The notes under the pieces were generated by a model that was given only the letters and a program-made list of their open reading frames with translations, did not search any database and had not been told where the DNA came from. From assembly GCA_050789445.1 (NCBI GenBank), contig JAILXR010000001.1, forward strand, positions 1,860,001 through 1,924,000: DNA of 64,000 nucleotides. The letters run 5' to 3'. This stretch comes from JAWSVE01 sp050789445 (lineage in GTDB: Bacteria; Pseudomonadota; Gammaproteobacteria; Pseudomonadales; Cellvibrionaceae). This document shows positions 46,417-55,518 of this stretch, piece after piece. Within the stretch, counting starts at the first letter, position 1, and each line of letters starts with the position of its first letter. The translations under genes and the position numbers were made by a program.

Positions 46417-47022
46417 TTATTGTTTTTCTGGGTGTCGAGCAACAAAATTATCTCGGCAAAAATGATATAACTCATCAGCATCTTTGTCGTGATTACCCGT
46501 TGCTTCAACAAGCTTAGAAAAAACAACGGCTTTTTTCTGATAATCAAAACCTACCACGACAATAGGCACATTCGCAGCATGAGCAATTCGAACAAAACCA
46601 GTCTTATATTTTTCGACTTTTTTCCTTGTCCCTTCCGGTGTTATCACTACCCAGACTTTATCTTTTTGATTTAATTCCGCTTTCACCTGAGAAACAATTT
46701 TAGTTGGATTCTTCCTATCGATAGGAATCCCACCAATGCCTATTAAAAAATTTTTAAACGGCCAAAAAAAAGCTTCTTTTTTCATAATATATGAAGCTTT
46801 TAAACGCAATGCGAATTTGGCAAAGCAAGCAATAAAAAAATCAATATTGGATGTATGTGGCGCGACGATAAGAATTGCTTTTTTAACTTTTGGGATTTCC
46901 CCAAAAAATCGCCAGCCGATAACATTAAAAACCCAGCGATAAAACTTCGCAACTGGTTCGCTATGCATTCGTGGCATTTCGTCTGGAATATTTTTGTAAA
47001 AATCAGAATTTATATCAGGCAT
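46417..47022 (-). CDS. PlsC-type acyltransferase family protein
   Basis: A 201-residue protein with the acyltransferase HX4D motif in APHTSNIDFF and the TPEGTRKKVEKY block that binds the phosphate of the acceptor. The membrane-facing GWRFFGEIPK start is typical of the short lysophospholipid acyltransferase-like family. It may acylate lysophosphatidic acid or another lipid. It lies between prfC and the AI-2E transporter on the same strand. Confidence 0.88.
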   Translation of the reverse strand: MPDINSDFYKNIPDEMPRMHSEPVAKFYRWVFNVIGWRFFGEIPKVKKAILIVAPHTSNIDFFIACFAKFALRLKASYIMKKEAFFWPFKNFLIGIGGIPIDRKNPTKIVSQVKAELNQKDKVWVVITPEGTRKKVEKYKTGFVRIAHAANVPIVVVGFDYQKKAVVFSKLVEATGNHDKDADELYHFCRDNFVARHPEKQ

Positions 47023-47061
47023 ATATCTATAAGTGTTTTTTCATGACAATTGAATTGATCA

Positions 47062-48645
47062 TTAATGCTCTCTTGTCGAACGGAATCGAACATCAGGGTA
47101 GCGCTCTTCTGTCAAATTTAAATTTACCCGAGTAGGCGCAAGATAAGACAAATGACCTCCCCCATCAATGGCTAAGTTATCCAAACATTTTTTTTCAAAT
47201 TCAGCAAACTTTTTAACATCAGTACTATCGACCCATCTTACGGTATTGACATTAATGTTTTCGTAGATAGCATCCACTTTATATTCATCTTTCAAACGAT
47301 AAGCCACGACTTCAAACTGCAACATACCAACAGCCCCAACAACAATATCGTTATTCTTTTTAGGAAAAAACACTTGTGTTGAACCTTCTTCCGCCAACTG
47401 CTGCAAACCTTTTTGTAACTGTTTTGTTTTTAACGGATCTGCGAGACGTATACGACGAAAAAGTTCCGGCGCAAAATGAGGTATACCTGTAAATTTTAAA
47501 TTTTCACCTTCTGTAAAAGCATCACCTATTTGTATTGTGCCATGGTTGTGTAATCCAATGACATCTCCAGAAATAGCTTCTTCTACGTGGCTACGATCGC
47601 CAGCAAGAAATGTTACCGCATCTGCAATTTTAATATCCTTGTTAAGGCGTACGTGTTTCATTTTCATACCACGCGTGTATTTGCCAGAACAAACGCGCAT
47701 AAAGGCAATTCTGTCTCGATGTTTAGGGTCCATATTCGCTTGAATTTTAAAAATAAATCCACTGAATTTTTCTTCCTTAGGATCCACTGAGCGCTCGTTC
47801 GTGTCTCGCGCAATAGGTGACGGTGCCCACTCAACAAAACCATCCAGCATTTCTCTAACACCAAAATTACCCAATGCCGTTCCAAAAAATACCGGTGTTT
47901 GCTTTCCCGCCAAATAAGCATCTCGATCAAATTGATGGGTTGCGCCTTTTACTAATTCAATTTCATCTTTTATATCGTCATGATAAACACCCAGCAGCTC
48001 TTTTGCCTCGACACTATTCAGTCCTTTTATTTGAAGATCATCATTAATCGCATGTCCCATACTTTTTTGAAAAACATGAATTGTATCTGAGTAGAGGTTA
48101 TAAACACCTTTGAACTCCTTTCCCATTCCCAGTGGCCAATTAATTGGGGCAGCTTCAATTTTTAAAACGGCTTCAATTTCATCCATCACATCAATAGGAT
48201 CGCGAATATCACGATCCATTTTATTAATAAAAGATAAAATTGGTGTATCTCTTAATCGACACACTTCCATTAATTTAATGGTTCTATCTTCGACACCTTT
48301 TGCACCATCGATAACCATCAGTACAGAATCGACAGCAGTTAACGTTCTGTAGGTGTCCTCCGAGAAATCTTCATGACCCGGTGTATCGAGTAAATTGACA
48401 GTGCGATCTTTATAAGGGAATTGCATGACTGAAGAAGTAACTGAAATGCCACGCTCTTGCTCCATTGACATCCAATCCGATTTTGCATGGGGGCCTTTTT
48501 TTCCCTTTACACTACCCGCTATCTGAATAGCGTTTCCAAGCAATAATAGCTTTTCAGTAATCGTCGTCTTACCAGCATCGGGGTGAGAGATGATAGCAAA
48601 AGTCCTACGTGACTGTATTTGTTGAAGAAAATCACTATCTGCCAT
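47062..48645 (-). CDS. prfC: Peptide chain release factor 3 (RF3)
   Basis: A 527-residue translational GTPase that recycles RF1/RF2 from the ribosome after stop-codon reading. G1 SHPDAGKTTITEK, switch region RGISVTSSVMQF, G3 DTPGHEDFSEDTYR, G4 NKMD; the domain 2/3 and C-terminal parts are complete. E. coli RF3 has 529 residues. It marks the edge of the core genome: everything upstream of its start (from about 48.7 kb) is defence-related. Confidence 0.96.
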   Translation of the reverse strand: MADSDFLQQIQSRRTFAIISHPDAGKTTITEKLLLLGNAIQIAGSVKGKKGPHAKSDWMSMEQERGISVTSSVMQFPYKDRTVNLLDTPGHEDFSEDTYRTLTAVDSVLMVIDGAKGVEDRTIKLMEVCRLRDTPILSFINKMDRDIRDPIDVMDEIEAVLKIEAAPINWPLGMGKEFKGVYNLYSDTIHVFQKSMGHAINDDLQIKGLNSVEAKELLGVYHDDIKDEIELVKGATHQFDRDAYLAGKQTPVFFGTALGNFGVREMLDGFVEWAPSPIARDTNERSVDPKEEKFSGFIFKIQANMDPKHRDRIAFMRVCSGKYTRGMKMKHVRLNKDIKIADAVTFLAGDRSHVEEAISGDVIGLHNHGTIQIGDAFTEGENLKFTGIPHFAPELFRRIRLADPLKTKQLQKGLQQLAEEGSTQVFFPKKNNDIVVGAVGMLQFEVVAYRLKDEYKVDAIYENINVNTVRWVDSTDVKKFAEFEKKCLDNLAIDGGGHLSYLAPTRVNLNLTEERYPDVRFRSTREH

Positions 48646-48749
48646 CCCGAACGTCCTAATTGGTACTTAAACTGGTACTTATTTGTTAAATTACCCTTTC
48701 GGGGCTAAAAAGCGCGCTATTCTACAGAATAACCGCCGCGCTAACTAAT

Positions 48750-49649
48750 TTACTGCTCTAAAACACCTTTCAACGCATCAATCTGCTGCTGATAGATTTT
48801 TGGCTTATCCTGTCTAAATTTCTCCAAATTCAGGAGCTTCCATTTCACTGATGGAAACGCCTGAAAATCATAAATCGACCAATCTGGTTCCAAACCATTG
48901 AGACTGAGCAAAAACGCTTTATCGCTTTCATTTAAACTGGACTGTATCGTTTCGATTAGTTGAAGCCTTGTGGCTTCATATTCATCGTAACTAAATTCTA
49001 TTGCGCTCATGCCTTCAAACTGATTTTCAAACGCCATGCGCTGATCGAGCAAATGCGGATTTAGTATTTCATGGGTCGGGCGATTACTACTCACCAGCCC
49101 AAACAAAAACCCGCGTTTAATCTCATCGGTAAAGCCTTCGTTATCTAACAGAAGCCTTACATCAAACAAGTCTCTTGGGTGCTGCCTGTCTAAGGCTGCA
49201 CAAATTTTACCACCGTAGAGCTGTGCTAATGGCACAAGTGACATCGCACAAAACACATCAAACTGCTCTTGAGCAGCTTCACATAGTGGCACTTTGGTAG
49301 ACTCACCTATCAAGCCACGCCCCACCATATTCACTTCAATTTTGATCATCACACCGCGCTCATCAAGCTGGAGCTTACAGATATTCTCCTTATGCTGAAT
49401 ACGTATCGATGGGCGCAAGCCTTCGATACGTTCTTTAATACGCATAAGGGCTGCGTTAATGCCCTCCAGTGTTTCATTGCGCTCGGCTATTTCAACGTAG
49501 GTTAAGTCGATATCAACCGATAGCCTTGGCATATCACGCACAAAAAGGTTGATTGCCGTGCCGCCATGCATGGCAAAACAGGCCTCTTTAGCGACCTCTG
49601 GCAACACATCCAAGAGCAGCTTCACCTGTTTCGTGTAGGCGTTATTCAT
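48750..49649 (-). CDS. AbiEii/AbiGii-type nucleotidyltransferase toxin
   Basis: A 299-residue nucleotidyltransferase-like toxin. Motif 1 MHGGTAINLFVRDMPRLSVD and DIDLTYVE carry the GG and D-x-D elements, followed by ERIEGLRPSIRIQ; GGKICAALDRQHPRDLFDV is the family's second conserved block. AbiE is a type IV toxin-antitoxin system giving phage resistance by abortive infection: the toxin binds GTP and blocks growth until the antitoxin counters it. The start overlaps the stop of the antitoxin gene by 4 bp. Confidence 0.9.
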   Translation of the reverse strand: MNNAYTKQVKLLLDVLPEVAKEACFAMHGGTAINLFVRDMPRLSVDIDLTYVEIAERNETLEGINAALMRIKERIEGLRPSIRIQHKENICKLQLDERGVMIKIEVNMVGRGLIGESTKVPLCEAAQEQFDVFCAMSLVPLAQLYGGKICAALDRQHPRDLFDVRLLLDNEGFTDEIKRGFLFGLVSSNRPTHEILNPHLLDQRMAFENQFEGMSAIEFSYDEYEATRLQLIETIQSSLNESDKAFLLSLNGLEPDWSIYDFQAFPSVKWKLLNLEKFRQDKPKIYQQQIDALKGVLEQ

Positions 49650-50431
49650 GCCGCTGCCTCTCCATTGATTGAATCGAGAGCCTTGGGAACCGTTATCTGG
49701 TATTTCGAGACATAAACGCCATCGCTCACTATGGCACGCTTACCTGACCCCAAATCAACCTTATCCAAATTCATATAGCTGAGCCATTCGTGGCCTGCTT
49801 TATCTGCTAAATACAAAAACAGGCGCTTCACCTTCACAGAAGTGCACTCTTCCAATAGTTTTTGTACTGTCGCTGGCCGCAAATTATTCAAGCCTTCCAT
49901 AAGCTCAAACACTTCCATAAGCGGCTGAGACTTTGGCGCTAAATATAAGCACTCCATCACTGCTCGCGCAGGGCTGGATATCTTCACTTTAAAACTTTTA
50001 TGGTCGATCTCAACCAAACCAAGCTCAGGCGGCAAAAAGCTCGTTGACTTACTCTCTAAACTTAAACCCCAATCCCGCTTTTTAAACCAAAGCGGCAAGC
50101 TCTCATCCTTACCACCAAAGAGCTGAGCTTTCTTAGCAGAAAGCTCCAAATAGTGGGCTTTCCCCTGCAATGACAGCGCGGTTTTAGCCGCTGGATGCAC
50201 AAAGAGGCCTAGCTGGGACTGCAACGCATAGATGCCACCTAAATAGTCTACTTGATCGCCGTGGCGTATCAGGGCACCCGTGCCGATAGAATCAAACCAC
50301 TGGCTTTTCTTGTACTGCTTTTGTAAATCAAGGCTGTAGCCCTGTTCTGTCAACCATGCCGAAGAGAGCACTATGCCCGAAGGCTGAGTGCTAAGCAGAG
50401 TGTTTAATTTTGACTCTCTTTCGGTATTCAT
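49646..50431 (-). CDS. AbiEi-family antitoxin (transcriptional regulator)
   Basis: A 261-residue protein with an N-terminal winged helix region (VLSSAWLTEQGYSLDLQKQY, then RHGDQVDYLGGIYALQ) and the AbiEi C-terminal domain (SSPARAVMECLYLAPK, MEGLNNLRPATVQKLLEE). AbiEi antitoxins counter the AbiEii toxin and repress their own operon. A perfect palindrome lies upstream (50493-50511). It is the first gene of the two-gene operon. Confidence 0.87.
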   Translation of the reverse strand: MNTERESKLNTLLSTQPSGIVLSSAWLTEQGYSLDLQKQYKKSQWFDSIGTGALIRHGDQVDYLGGIYALQSQLGLFVHPAAKTALSLQGKAHYLELSAKKAQLFGGKDESLPLWFKKRDWGLSLESKSTSFLPPELGLVEIDHKSFKVKISSPARAVMECLYLAPKSQPLMEVFELMEGLNNLRPATVQKLLEECTSVKVKRLFLYLADKAGHEWLSYMNLDKVDLGSGKRAIVSDGVYVSKYQITVPKALDSINGEAAA

Positions 50432-50492
50432 ACTTCCAATATATCTTTTTTTTTAAACTATATCAACCAAAAGGTTTATATTATTTATTATC

Positions 50493-50511
50493 TAGGTATT
50501 TTAAATACCTA
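50493..50511. promoter_or_regulatory. Candidate AbiEi operator
   Basis: TAGGTATTT-T-AAATACCTA is a perfect 9-bp palindrome around a single T, 62 bp upstream of the antitoxin start, in an AT-rich promoter region. Antitoxin autoregulation is known for AbiE systems. Confidence 0.6.
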
Positions 50512-50564
50512 AAAATACTGTTTTTTAAACAAAAAGAGCGATACTTGTATCAACATTGCTTTGA

Positions 50565-50716
50565 CCCTTGCGACAGGACTAGGCGCAAGGGCTACTTTTG
50601 GGGCTCAGTTTGGCTCGACAAGAGACAATGTAAGCGAAGCATGAGCAACTAAGGCCAATAGGCCTCTGAGCCCCAAAAGCGCGGTAGATTGAAGCCCCCG
50701 CCTTAACAGGGGCTTC
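50565..50716. other. Three stacked stem-loops downstream of ardA
   Basis: CCCTTGCG/CGCAAGGG (50565-50591), a 13-bp perfect stem TTTTGGGGCTCAG/CTGAGCCCCAAAA (50596-50608 with 50666-50678) enclosing an AGGCC-AATA-GGCCT hairpin, and GAAGCCCC/GGGGCTTC (50691-50716). The stretch has no gene and is denser in structure than its surroundings. It may be a structured RNA, a terminator region for ardA, or part of an element end. Confidence 0.5.
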
Positions 50717-50722
50717 ACCTAT

Positions 50723-51247
50723 TTAATGGCTCCAAAATATATGAACTTCTTGATAACCTGTTTCAATGGTGTAGATGTCACCACCAAGCTCCATATCACG
50801 CCCCATGCGTTCATAGTCGATATACATTTCTAAGTGACTTGGAATATCCCCTGTTTCCTCTGTTAGCTCTTGAGCATAATCAGCAACACTTGTATGGCAC
50901 CCACAATAACGATCATCTAGCGCCTGACGAGCATCATCTATATCGCCACACCAATGATCTAAAACACTCGCACCAAGTACGCCATGCTCCTCAATAAATA
51001 ACGCTTTCTCCCGCACACTTTCAAACCCTTCATACTCTGAAATACTAACACCACCAAACCCCTCATAATCATGAATAGCCCACTCTTCCGCAAATCCCTC
51101 AGGTGAACGCTCCATCATGTCATCAACATGTTCCAAAATCTCATCAAGGTCACTGGTCGCATCGATCCAACACCCGTGTAATTTTCCATTGTTGTACGCC
51201 GCTAAATCCGCCACATATATTCTTATTTCTGCTGTTAAATTTGTCAT
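50723..51247 (-). CDS. ardA: ArdA antirestriction protein
   Basis: A 174-residue, strongly acidic protein mimicking DNA. The signatures are clear: RIYVADLAAYNNGKLHGCWI, EEWAIHDYEGFGGV, and the C-terminal YERMGRDMELGGDIYTIE. ArdA binds type I restriction enzymes and blocks them, protecting incoming mobile DNA. It shares the island with a complete type I restriction-modification system, against which it might or might not act. The ATG follows AATAGGAGCG. Confidence 0.93.
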   Translation of the reverse strand: MTNLTAEIRIYVADLAAYNNGKLHGCWIDATSDLDEILEHVDDMMERSPEGFAEEWAIHDYEGFGGVSISEYEGFESVREKALFIEEHGVLGASVLDHWCGDIDDARQALDDRYCGCHTSVADYAQELTEETGDIPSHLEMYIDYERMGRDMELGGDIYTIETGYQEVHIFWSH

Positions 51248-51260
51248 TGTCTTCGCTCCT

Positions 51261-51302
51261 ATTATTTAAAAAAACACATCCCCTTTTGGGGTTAAAAACC
51301 CC
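51261..51302 (-). promoter_or_regulatory. Attenuator-like overlapping hairpins just upstream of ardA
   Basis: On the minus strand, GGGGTT-TTT-AACCCC (51288-51302) and CCCC-AAAA-GGGG (51280-51291) share four bases and cannot form together. The second is followed by a T7 run within the leader, then the GGAG and ATG of ardA. This is the geometry of a terminator/antiterminator switch. Confidence 0.45.
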
Positions 51303-51383
51303 AGAAAAAGAAGCGAACAAAGAGAGCGTAAGATCACATGTTTTGGCGTAATCCAGACAGGGGGAACCGCCCTGCCTGCACAA

Positions 51384-51606
51384 ACCCATTGGTACTTTTA
51401 ATGGGTGCGGAAGGCTGGGGGATGTCTTGATGAAGCCAAGTTGTGTGATATTTTGACGTTTACCCAAAAGGGGAACAGATAGAACCCTAAGCTGAACGCC
51501 AAAGCGTTCATTCCATATCGGGGCGTTGCGGGGCATCCCCGTGAGACATGGGGTGTCGGAAAACACGAAAGCATTCGTGGTTGTAGCAGGGGAAAGACTT
51601 TTCCCC
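51384..51606. other. Hairpin-rich leader of ardA
   Basis: A 230-bp gene-free region with at least five perfect inverted repeats: ACCCATT/AATGGGT (51384-51406), GAACGC/GCGTTC (51494-51509), CGGGG/CCCCG (51529-51541), CACGAA/TTCGTG (51564-51579) and GGGGAAA/TTTCCCC (51589-51606). A 152-codon frame on the minus strand covers the area but looks accidental. Compare with single-stranded-DNA promoters (Frpo-like) and the radC RNA motif, both known near antirestriction genes. Confidence 0.5.
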
Positions 51607-51614
51607 AATTAGAT

Positions 51615-51878
51615 ATGTCCCAGAAAAAGCAACTAGGTAAGCCTCAACTATATAAGCCTGCCTACTTCAATGAAATTTTACTTCAAGTAATCCCTGCCAT
51701 AGACACAAGAAACCAACAAGGCCTTCAAACAACCTTATTCAAGCACATACGACAAAGACTTTATCGCCAAGCGAAGAGCGTCGCTTTTCCTCTTACGTTC
51801 CAACCAAAGGTGCGATTTTTTCTCGATGCACACCAAGCGGTCTTATCAAAGATCGTGATGGTCACGGTCTCCGACTAG
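51615..51878 (+). CDS. Small basic protein of unknown function
   Basis: An 87-residue basic protein (about 15 Lys/Arg), no signal peptide, helical in the middle (NQQGLQTTLFKHIRQRLYRQ). No good ribosome-binding site precedes the ATG, which reduces confidence. It is 11 bp upstream of a 57-residue gene on the same strand and divergent from ardA. Family not recognised. Confidence 0.5.
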   Translation: MSQKKQLGKPQLYKPAYFNEILLQVIPAIDTRNQQGLQTTLFKHIRQRLYRQAKSVAFPLTFQPKVRFFLDAHQAVLSKIVMVTVSD

Positions 51879-51889
51879 AGGAGATAACA

Positions 51890-52063
51890 ATGAGATTAAT
51901 AACAAGATTTGAATTAGCAGGAAAAACAAATAAAGAGCTTCACAGCCTTTTGAGACAGACCTTCAATGCAATGGCATCAGGTGACAACAACCACAAGCGA
52001 AACGCTATTGCATCCATGCAAAATATTCAGAATGAGCTAATTTCAAGGGTTTACCGCCCTTGA
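51890..52063 (+). CDS. 57-residue helical protein of unknown function
   Basis: The ATG at 51890 is preceded by AGAGGAGAT, a strong ribosome-binding site. The product begins MRLITRFELAGKTNKELH and ends ISRVYRP. It is helical, with a regular polar/hydrophobic alternation, and too short for most gene finders. It is arranged as the second gene after the 87-residue protein, convergent with the E2-E1-JAB gene. Confidence 0.65.
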   Translation: MRLITRFELAGKTNKELHSLLRQTFNAMASGDNNHKRNAIASMQNIQNELISRVYRP

Positions 52064-52071
52064 TTGAAAAT

Positions 52072-54339
52072 TTATTCGATTATGACTCCAGTGCCATCCA
52101 AATTGAATCCTACGGCAGACTCAGACACAATCATCATCACAACTGGCATTCCCTCAACCCGCAGAGAAGACGTCAAATAGTCCAGCTGTCCAATATCATC
52201 CTGACTAGGAAACGCACCACACCCCACCGGATGTGAATGCCACTCGCCGACATAGCTCACAACACCCGCAGTTCTTTCATGGCAGTCATTTAGAATACTT
52301 GAAGAATCATAGGCGCCCCTGCTAAAACTTGAAGGCGTTGACTCGCTGTTTGGCGGAGCGGAACGAGCCTGTACCATTGTAATGGTCTTATCTTTCTGAT
52401 CTATCACTCCGAATAATATTCCGCCTGTTTCATTAGGCAGGGCCTCGCTTCGATATCTTTTCGTCTCATTCAAAAACCCATCATCCCAGACTATCTTCCA
52501 CTCGTTGATTTGTACGGAGTGAGGCATAGAAACCGATACATCATGTGCGACAATAGCACCAGTGGTGTCATCACATTCCCAAATGCATATCCTGGCGGCT
52601 TCCTTTGCTGAGGCTTTTCGAACTTGACGAGCGAGGGTAGCCGTATGCAGATGCACCAATTCATCAGATAATGAAAGAGTCACATCTCTACAGCCTCCAC
52701 CAACCCAATACCGCCCAAGATGACCCGAAAGGTGATTTTCTCCCCAATCAGTACCCAAAATAGCTCTATAGTACTGAGCCTCCAAGTGACTACATCGTAC
52801 AGTTCGGCTTTTGTTTTCGAGCAACATGACCGAAGCCATCCCAGAGGGTGATAGAAATACACTCACAGTCCGAGGACATTCGTCTTTCAGAGAAAGGGTT
52901 CGAGGAACGTTTAATGTAGTTGTGGCATCAATAACTAGATCAGAGCTACTGACCCTGCCATGAAGAACCGCATTTTCCGCCAAAATATCAGTTACGAAAT
53001 GACCATCATTCTCGGTTTTAGAATGCGTATGAATGTCGTTCGTCAGCGCATCCACAATCTGAGACTTTGGAATACCAACGCAGTGATGTGAACCAATATG
53101 ACGAGCATTGTTGTGAGGCTGAAGAATATCCTTATCGACATACACCCAGCTACCCCAACACTCTCTCTTCCATATTTGAGCAAGCAAACCACCCAATGCG
53201 CCTACTCCAGCAATAACGCCATTAGGGCCTTTATCATCCGCTTCCAACCCAGAATATTGCCGAATTTCGGCTTTAGAAGGAAAACTCTTGACCCTGACAG
53301 GGTCAAGCTGCATTTCCTTCCAGCGATCATCTCCACCGTTTTGCATTGAATCTCTATACCAGACATTTTGGCCTGGAGCTCTCAGCAAAACTGACAGGCT
53401 TTCTCCCAATTCCCCAATTTTTGAATTGACAAGAAAGCCCTGAATTTCTAAACGCTCAACCTTACCGTTCCTACACCTTGGTATACCCAATATCAACAGA
53501 ACAAACTCTGTTTGATTGCTCTTAAACTCAATCCCACCATCACCGGCCATACTTTCTACGGCTGTTTTGAGCGGAGCAAGTATGTCAGCCCCTCTGCTTT
53601 CAAGAGCCTGCTGAAGCTGCCCTAACGTATCAGCATACTCTTCGACTGGCCCATTTTTAATTGGTTCGAGCATTACAGAGACAGGCATACAAAGCGGTGC
53701 GCCCGGAGAAGTCTCTATTACCTTATCCGAGTAGCTACCCACTGCCGTTTGCTCATTTAGTTCAGGATGCCCTCTAAACTCAAAAACTAATTTCCCCTGA
53801 GTTGACGTGTCGGTGTCGAAATAGCCTTCTGGCAATAGAACAGTTAAGGGGCTCGAAAAAAATAGCTGTTCGATAGGTTGATCATCCGCATGAATTGTTC
53901 CACCGGCAGTTTCCCTCAACCACCATAAAATGCGTTGTAAGAATAGCTCGGGAGTCCATGACCGTTCAACCGATGACCACGGTTCAACGTAAAGACATAG
54001 AGAACGTGGCTCAGTAAGCGCCACATGATTTTGATGGATAGTGATAGGAAAATCTTTTCGTAGCGCGCGGACTTCCCAGCAATATTCCCCACCTAGATTG
54101 TAAGAAATTGCTAATCGCTCAACCCTAAAAATACCGGCATCGTTATCATTACTAAACGAGCCGTCTCCAAATTCTACTATGACGCACTGAATTCCTGTCT
54201 CATTATCAACACGGAATTCGACAAATTCACACGCAGAGTTTTCTATGCTGGCTTCATAGATCTTCCGGATTTCTGACTCGAGCTCATCTAAATCAGCATC
54301 AACGACCCTGCCGCCCCAATCATGAAAATCTACTTCCAT
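52072..54339 (-). CDS. E2-like / E1 (ThiF) / JAB fusion protein of a ubiquitin-like conjugation system
   Basis: 755 residues from the ATG at 54339, which overlaps the MBL gene's stop by 10 bp; a TTG at 54363 is less likely. Three parts: an N-terminal E2-like region (about 1-170) with candidate catalytic Cys115 in EPRSLCLYVEPW and a WWLRETAGGTIHADDQPIE block; an E1 ThiF domain with ATP-loop GVGALGGLLAQ (about 380) and YVDKDILQPHNNARH; and a C-terminal JAB/JAMM isopeptidase with GEWHSHPVGCGAFPSQDD (about 705). Cap2/Cap3 of CBASS and Bil systems use the same three activities in separate or partly fused proteins. No ubiquitin-like protein or CD-NTase is visible here. Confidence 0.85.
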   Translation of the reverse strand: MEVDFHDWGGRVVDADLDELESEIRKIYEASIENSACEFVEFRVDNETGIQCVIVEFGDGSFSNDNDAGIFRVERLAISYNLGGEYCWEVRALRKDFPITIHQNHVALTEPRSLCLYVEPWSSVERSWTPELFLQRILWWLRETAGGTIHADDQPIEQLFFSSPLTVLLPEGYFDTDTSTQGKLVFEFRGHPELNEQTAVGSYSDKVIETSPGAPLCMPVSVMLEPIKNGPVEEYADTLGQLQQALESRGADILAPLKTAVESMAGDGGIEFKSNQTEFVLLILGIPRCRNGKVERLEIQGFLVNSKIGELGESLSVLLRAPGQNVWYRDSMQNGGDDRWKEMQLDPVRVKSFPSKAEIRQYSGLEADDKGPNGVIAGVGALGGLLAQIWKRECWGSWVYVDKDILQPHNNARHIGSHHCVGIPKSQIVDALTNDIHTHSKTENDGHFVTDILAENAVLHGRVSSSDLVIDATTTLNVPRTLSLKDECPRTVSVFLSPSGMASVMLLENKSRTVRCSHLEAQYYRAILGTDWGENHLSGHLGRYWVGGGCRDVTLSLSDELVHLHTATLARQVRKASAKEAARICIWECDDTTGAIVAHDVSVSMPHSVQINEWKIVWDDGFLNETKRYRSEALPNETGGILFGVIDQKDKTITMVQARSAPPNSESTPSSFSRGAYDSSSILNDCHERTAGVVSYVGEWHSHPVGCGAFPSQDDIGQLDYLTSSLRVEGMPVVMMIVSESAVGFNLDGTGVIIE

Positions 54340-55499
54340 GAACCGGCTCTCGGTGGCGAACAAGAAGTAACGGCGGCAGCAGCAGAAATTACTGCCGCCA
54401 ATTTAAAACCGCTACTGGTGGCTTCAAACTCCAATGGCTTTGGATTTGCTTTTGTAGGCTCTTCACCCGTACATTTGAAGATTCCACTATTACCGAGAAT
54501 TGCACGATATTCCCTCTTGGCGCGGATGCAAGGCGGGTCATTGGCATCATCAACAACAGGCTTACTACTCGAAATGATAATCGCGCCATTTTTCGCCTGT
54601 GCAAGTGCAGTCCGTGCCTTTTGTGAGACCTTTGCCGCTTCACCATTATCAGACCAACTATCATGAGACAAAGTACGCCATGAGCAATGGTGGGGGGCTA
54701 ATAGGAGATCATATTCGAGTTCAGACGTAGAATATTCATCAGAAACTCTCTCCCAAATATCCACCCCAGCGTCACCGCCTGTAAGAAACTTGCTGACATT
54801 TGAGCCGAGCACTGAGCTTTTTATTTCGAAGCGAATAATTACGCTCGACTCATTCTTGGATAGCAGTTCTTCTGTTTCGTCATCTTGTTTACTGATCGGG
54901 GCTAGTAAGCGAGAGGTCAGATAACCTGTAGCACTGCCATTTATCCCGAAAAATTCTTCACCTTGCTTAATCAATATTGGTGTCAAATTATCAGTCTTGT
55001 CATTTTCATCTTCACCCATAATGAGGATTTTGTCGCCGTCACTTACAGAAAATTTGTTCTCTAGATTCACGGATATTCTGCGTTTGGCTTCCTTGTTGAA
55101 GGCCTTCGCATCATTACACAATGTGTGTGTGCTGGAAGCTCTGCGATAAACCATAGCCGACGACCATATCTGACGAATAACTATGCGCTTTTCATTTTGG
55201 GGCTTCTTGTCGTCTGCATAATCTGACAATGAACCAAGCCAAAAGTGTTTTTCCAGACCTAGACAATGATCTTCATCTGGATGGCTTAGCAGCATCGCAT
55301 CTATATAAGGACGGCCATTAGTATCAACACCAATTCTATCCCTTAACGCTTTTGCCACATCGGGAGTTGATTCCTCCGTCTTGTCAGCAGAAGACCTGAT
55401 TTTACAATCAATCAGCAGGCTTGTTTTGTCTGTATCCGCCAACCTCAAGAGGGTCATATCTCCATTATCAACGGGGAAAAAAGTAATTTTTGCTGTCAT
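54330..55499 (-). CDS. Metallo-beta-lactamase-fold protein (ComEC-like MBL)
   Basis: 389 residues from the ATG at 55499, preceded by GGAGAG at 6 bp spacing; an ATG at 55541 gives an unlikely N-terminus. Metal-site motif SHPDEDH with His73, Asp75, Asp77 and His78, a later GGDAG, and APHHCSWR with further His ligands. This is the ComEC/Rec2-like soluble MBL form, a hydrolase of unknown substrate. It is the second gene of the module and is translationally coupled to the fusion protein. It could be the effector or a processing enzyme. Confidence 0.83.
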   Translation of the reverse strand: MTAKITFFPVDNGDMTLLRLADTDKTSLLIDCKIRSSADKTEESTPDVAKALRDRIGVDTNGRPYIDAMLLSHPDEDHCLGLEKHFWLGSLSDYADDKKPQNEKRIVIRQIWSSAMVYRRASSTHTLCNDAKAFNKEAKRRISVNLENKFSVSDGDKILIMGEDENDKTDNLTPILIKQGEEFFGINGSATGYLTSRLLAPISKQDDETEELLSKNESSVIIRFEIKSSVLGSNVSKFLTGGDAGVDIWERVSDEYSTSELEYDLLLAPHHCSWRTLSHDSWSDNGEAAKVSQKARTALAQAKNGAIIISSSKPVVDDANDPPCIRAKREYRAILGNSGIFKCTGEEPTKANPKPLEFEATSSGFKLAAVISAAAAVTSCSPPRAGSWK

Positions 55500-55518
55500 A
55501 ATGCTCTCCAATATAAAT

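Noticed and set aside
51150..51608. A 152-codon minus-strand frame over the ardA leader
   Set aside because: It overlaps the ardA start and covers dense inverted repeats; composition is unlike the neighbouring genes and it has no good ribosome-binding site.
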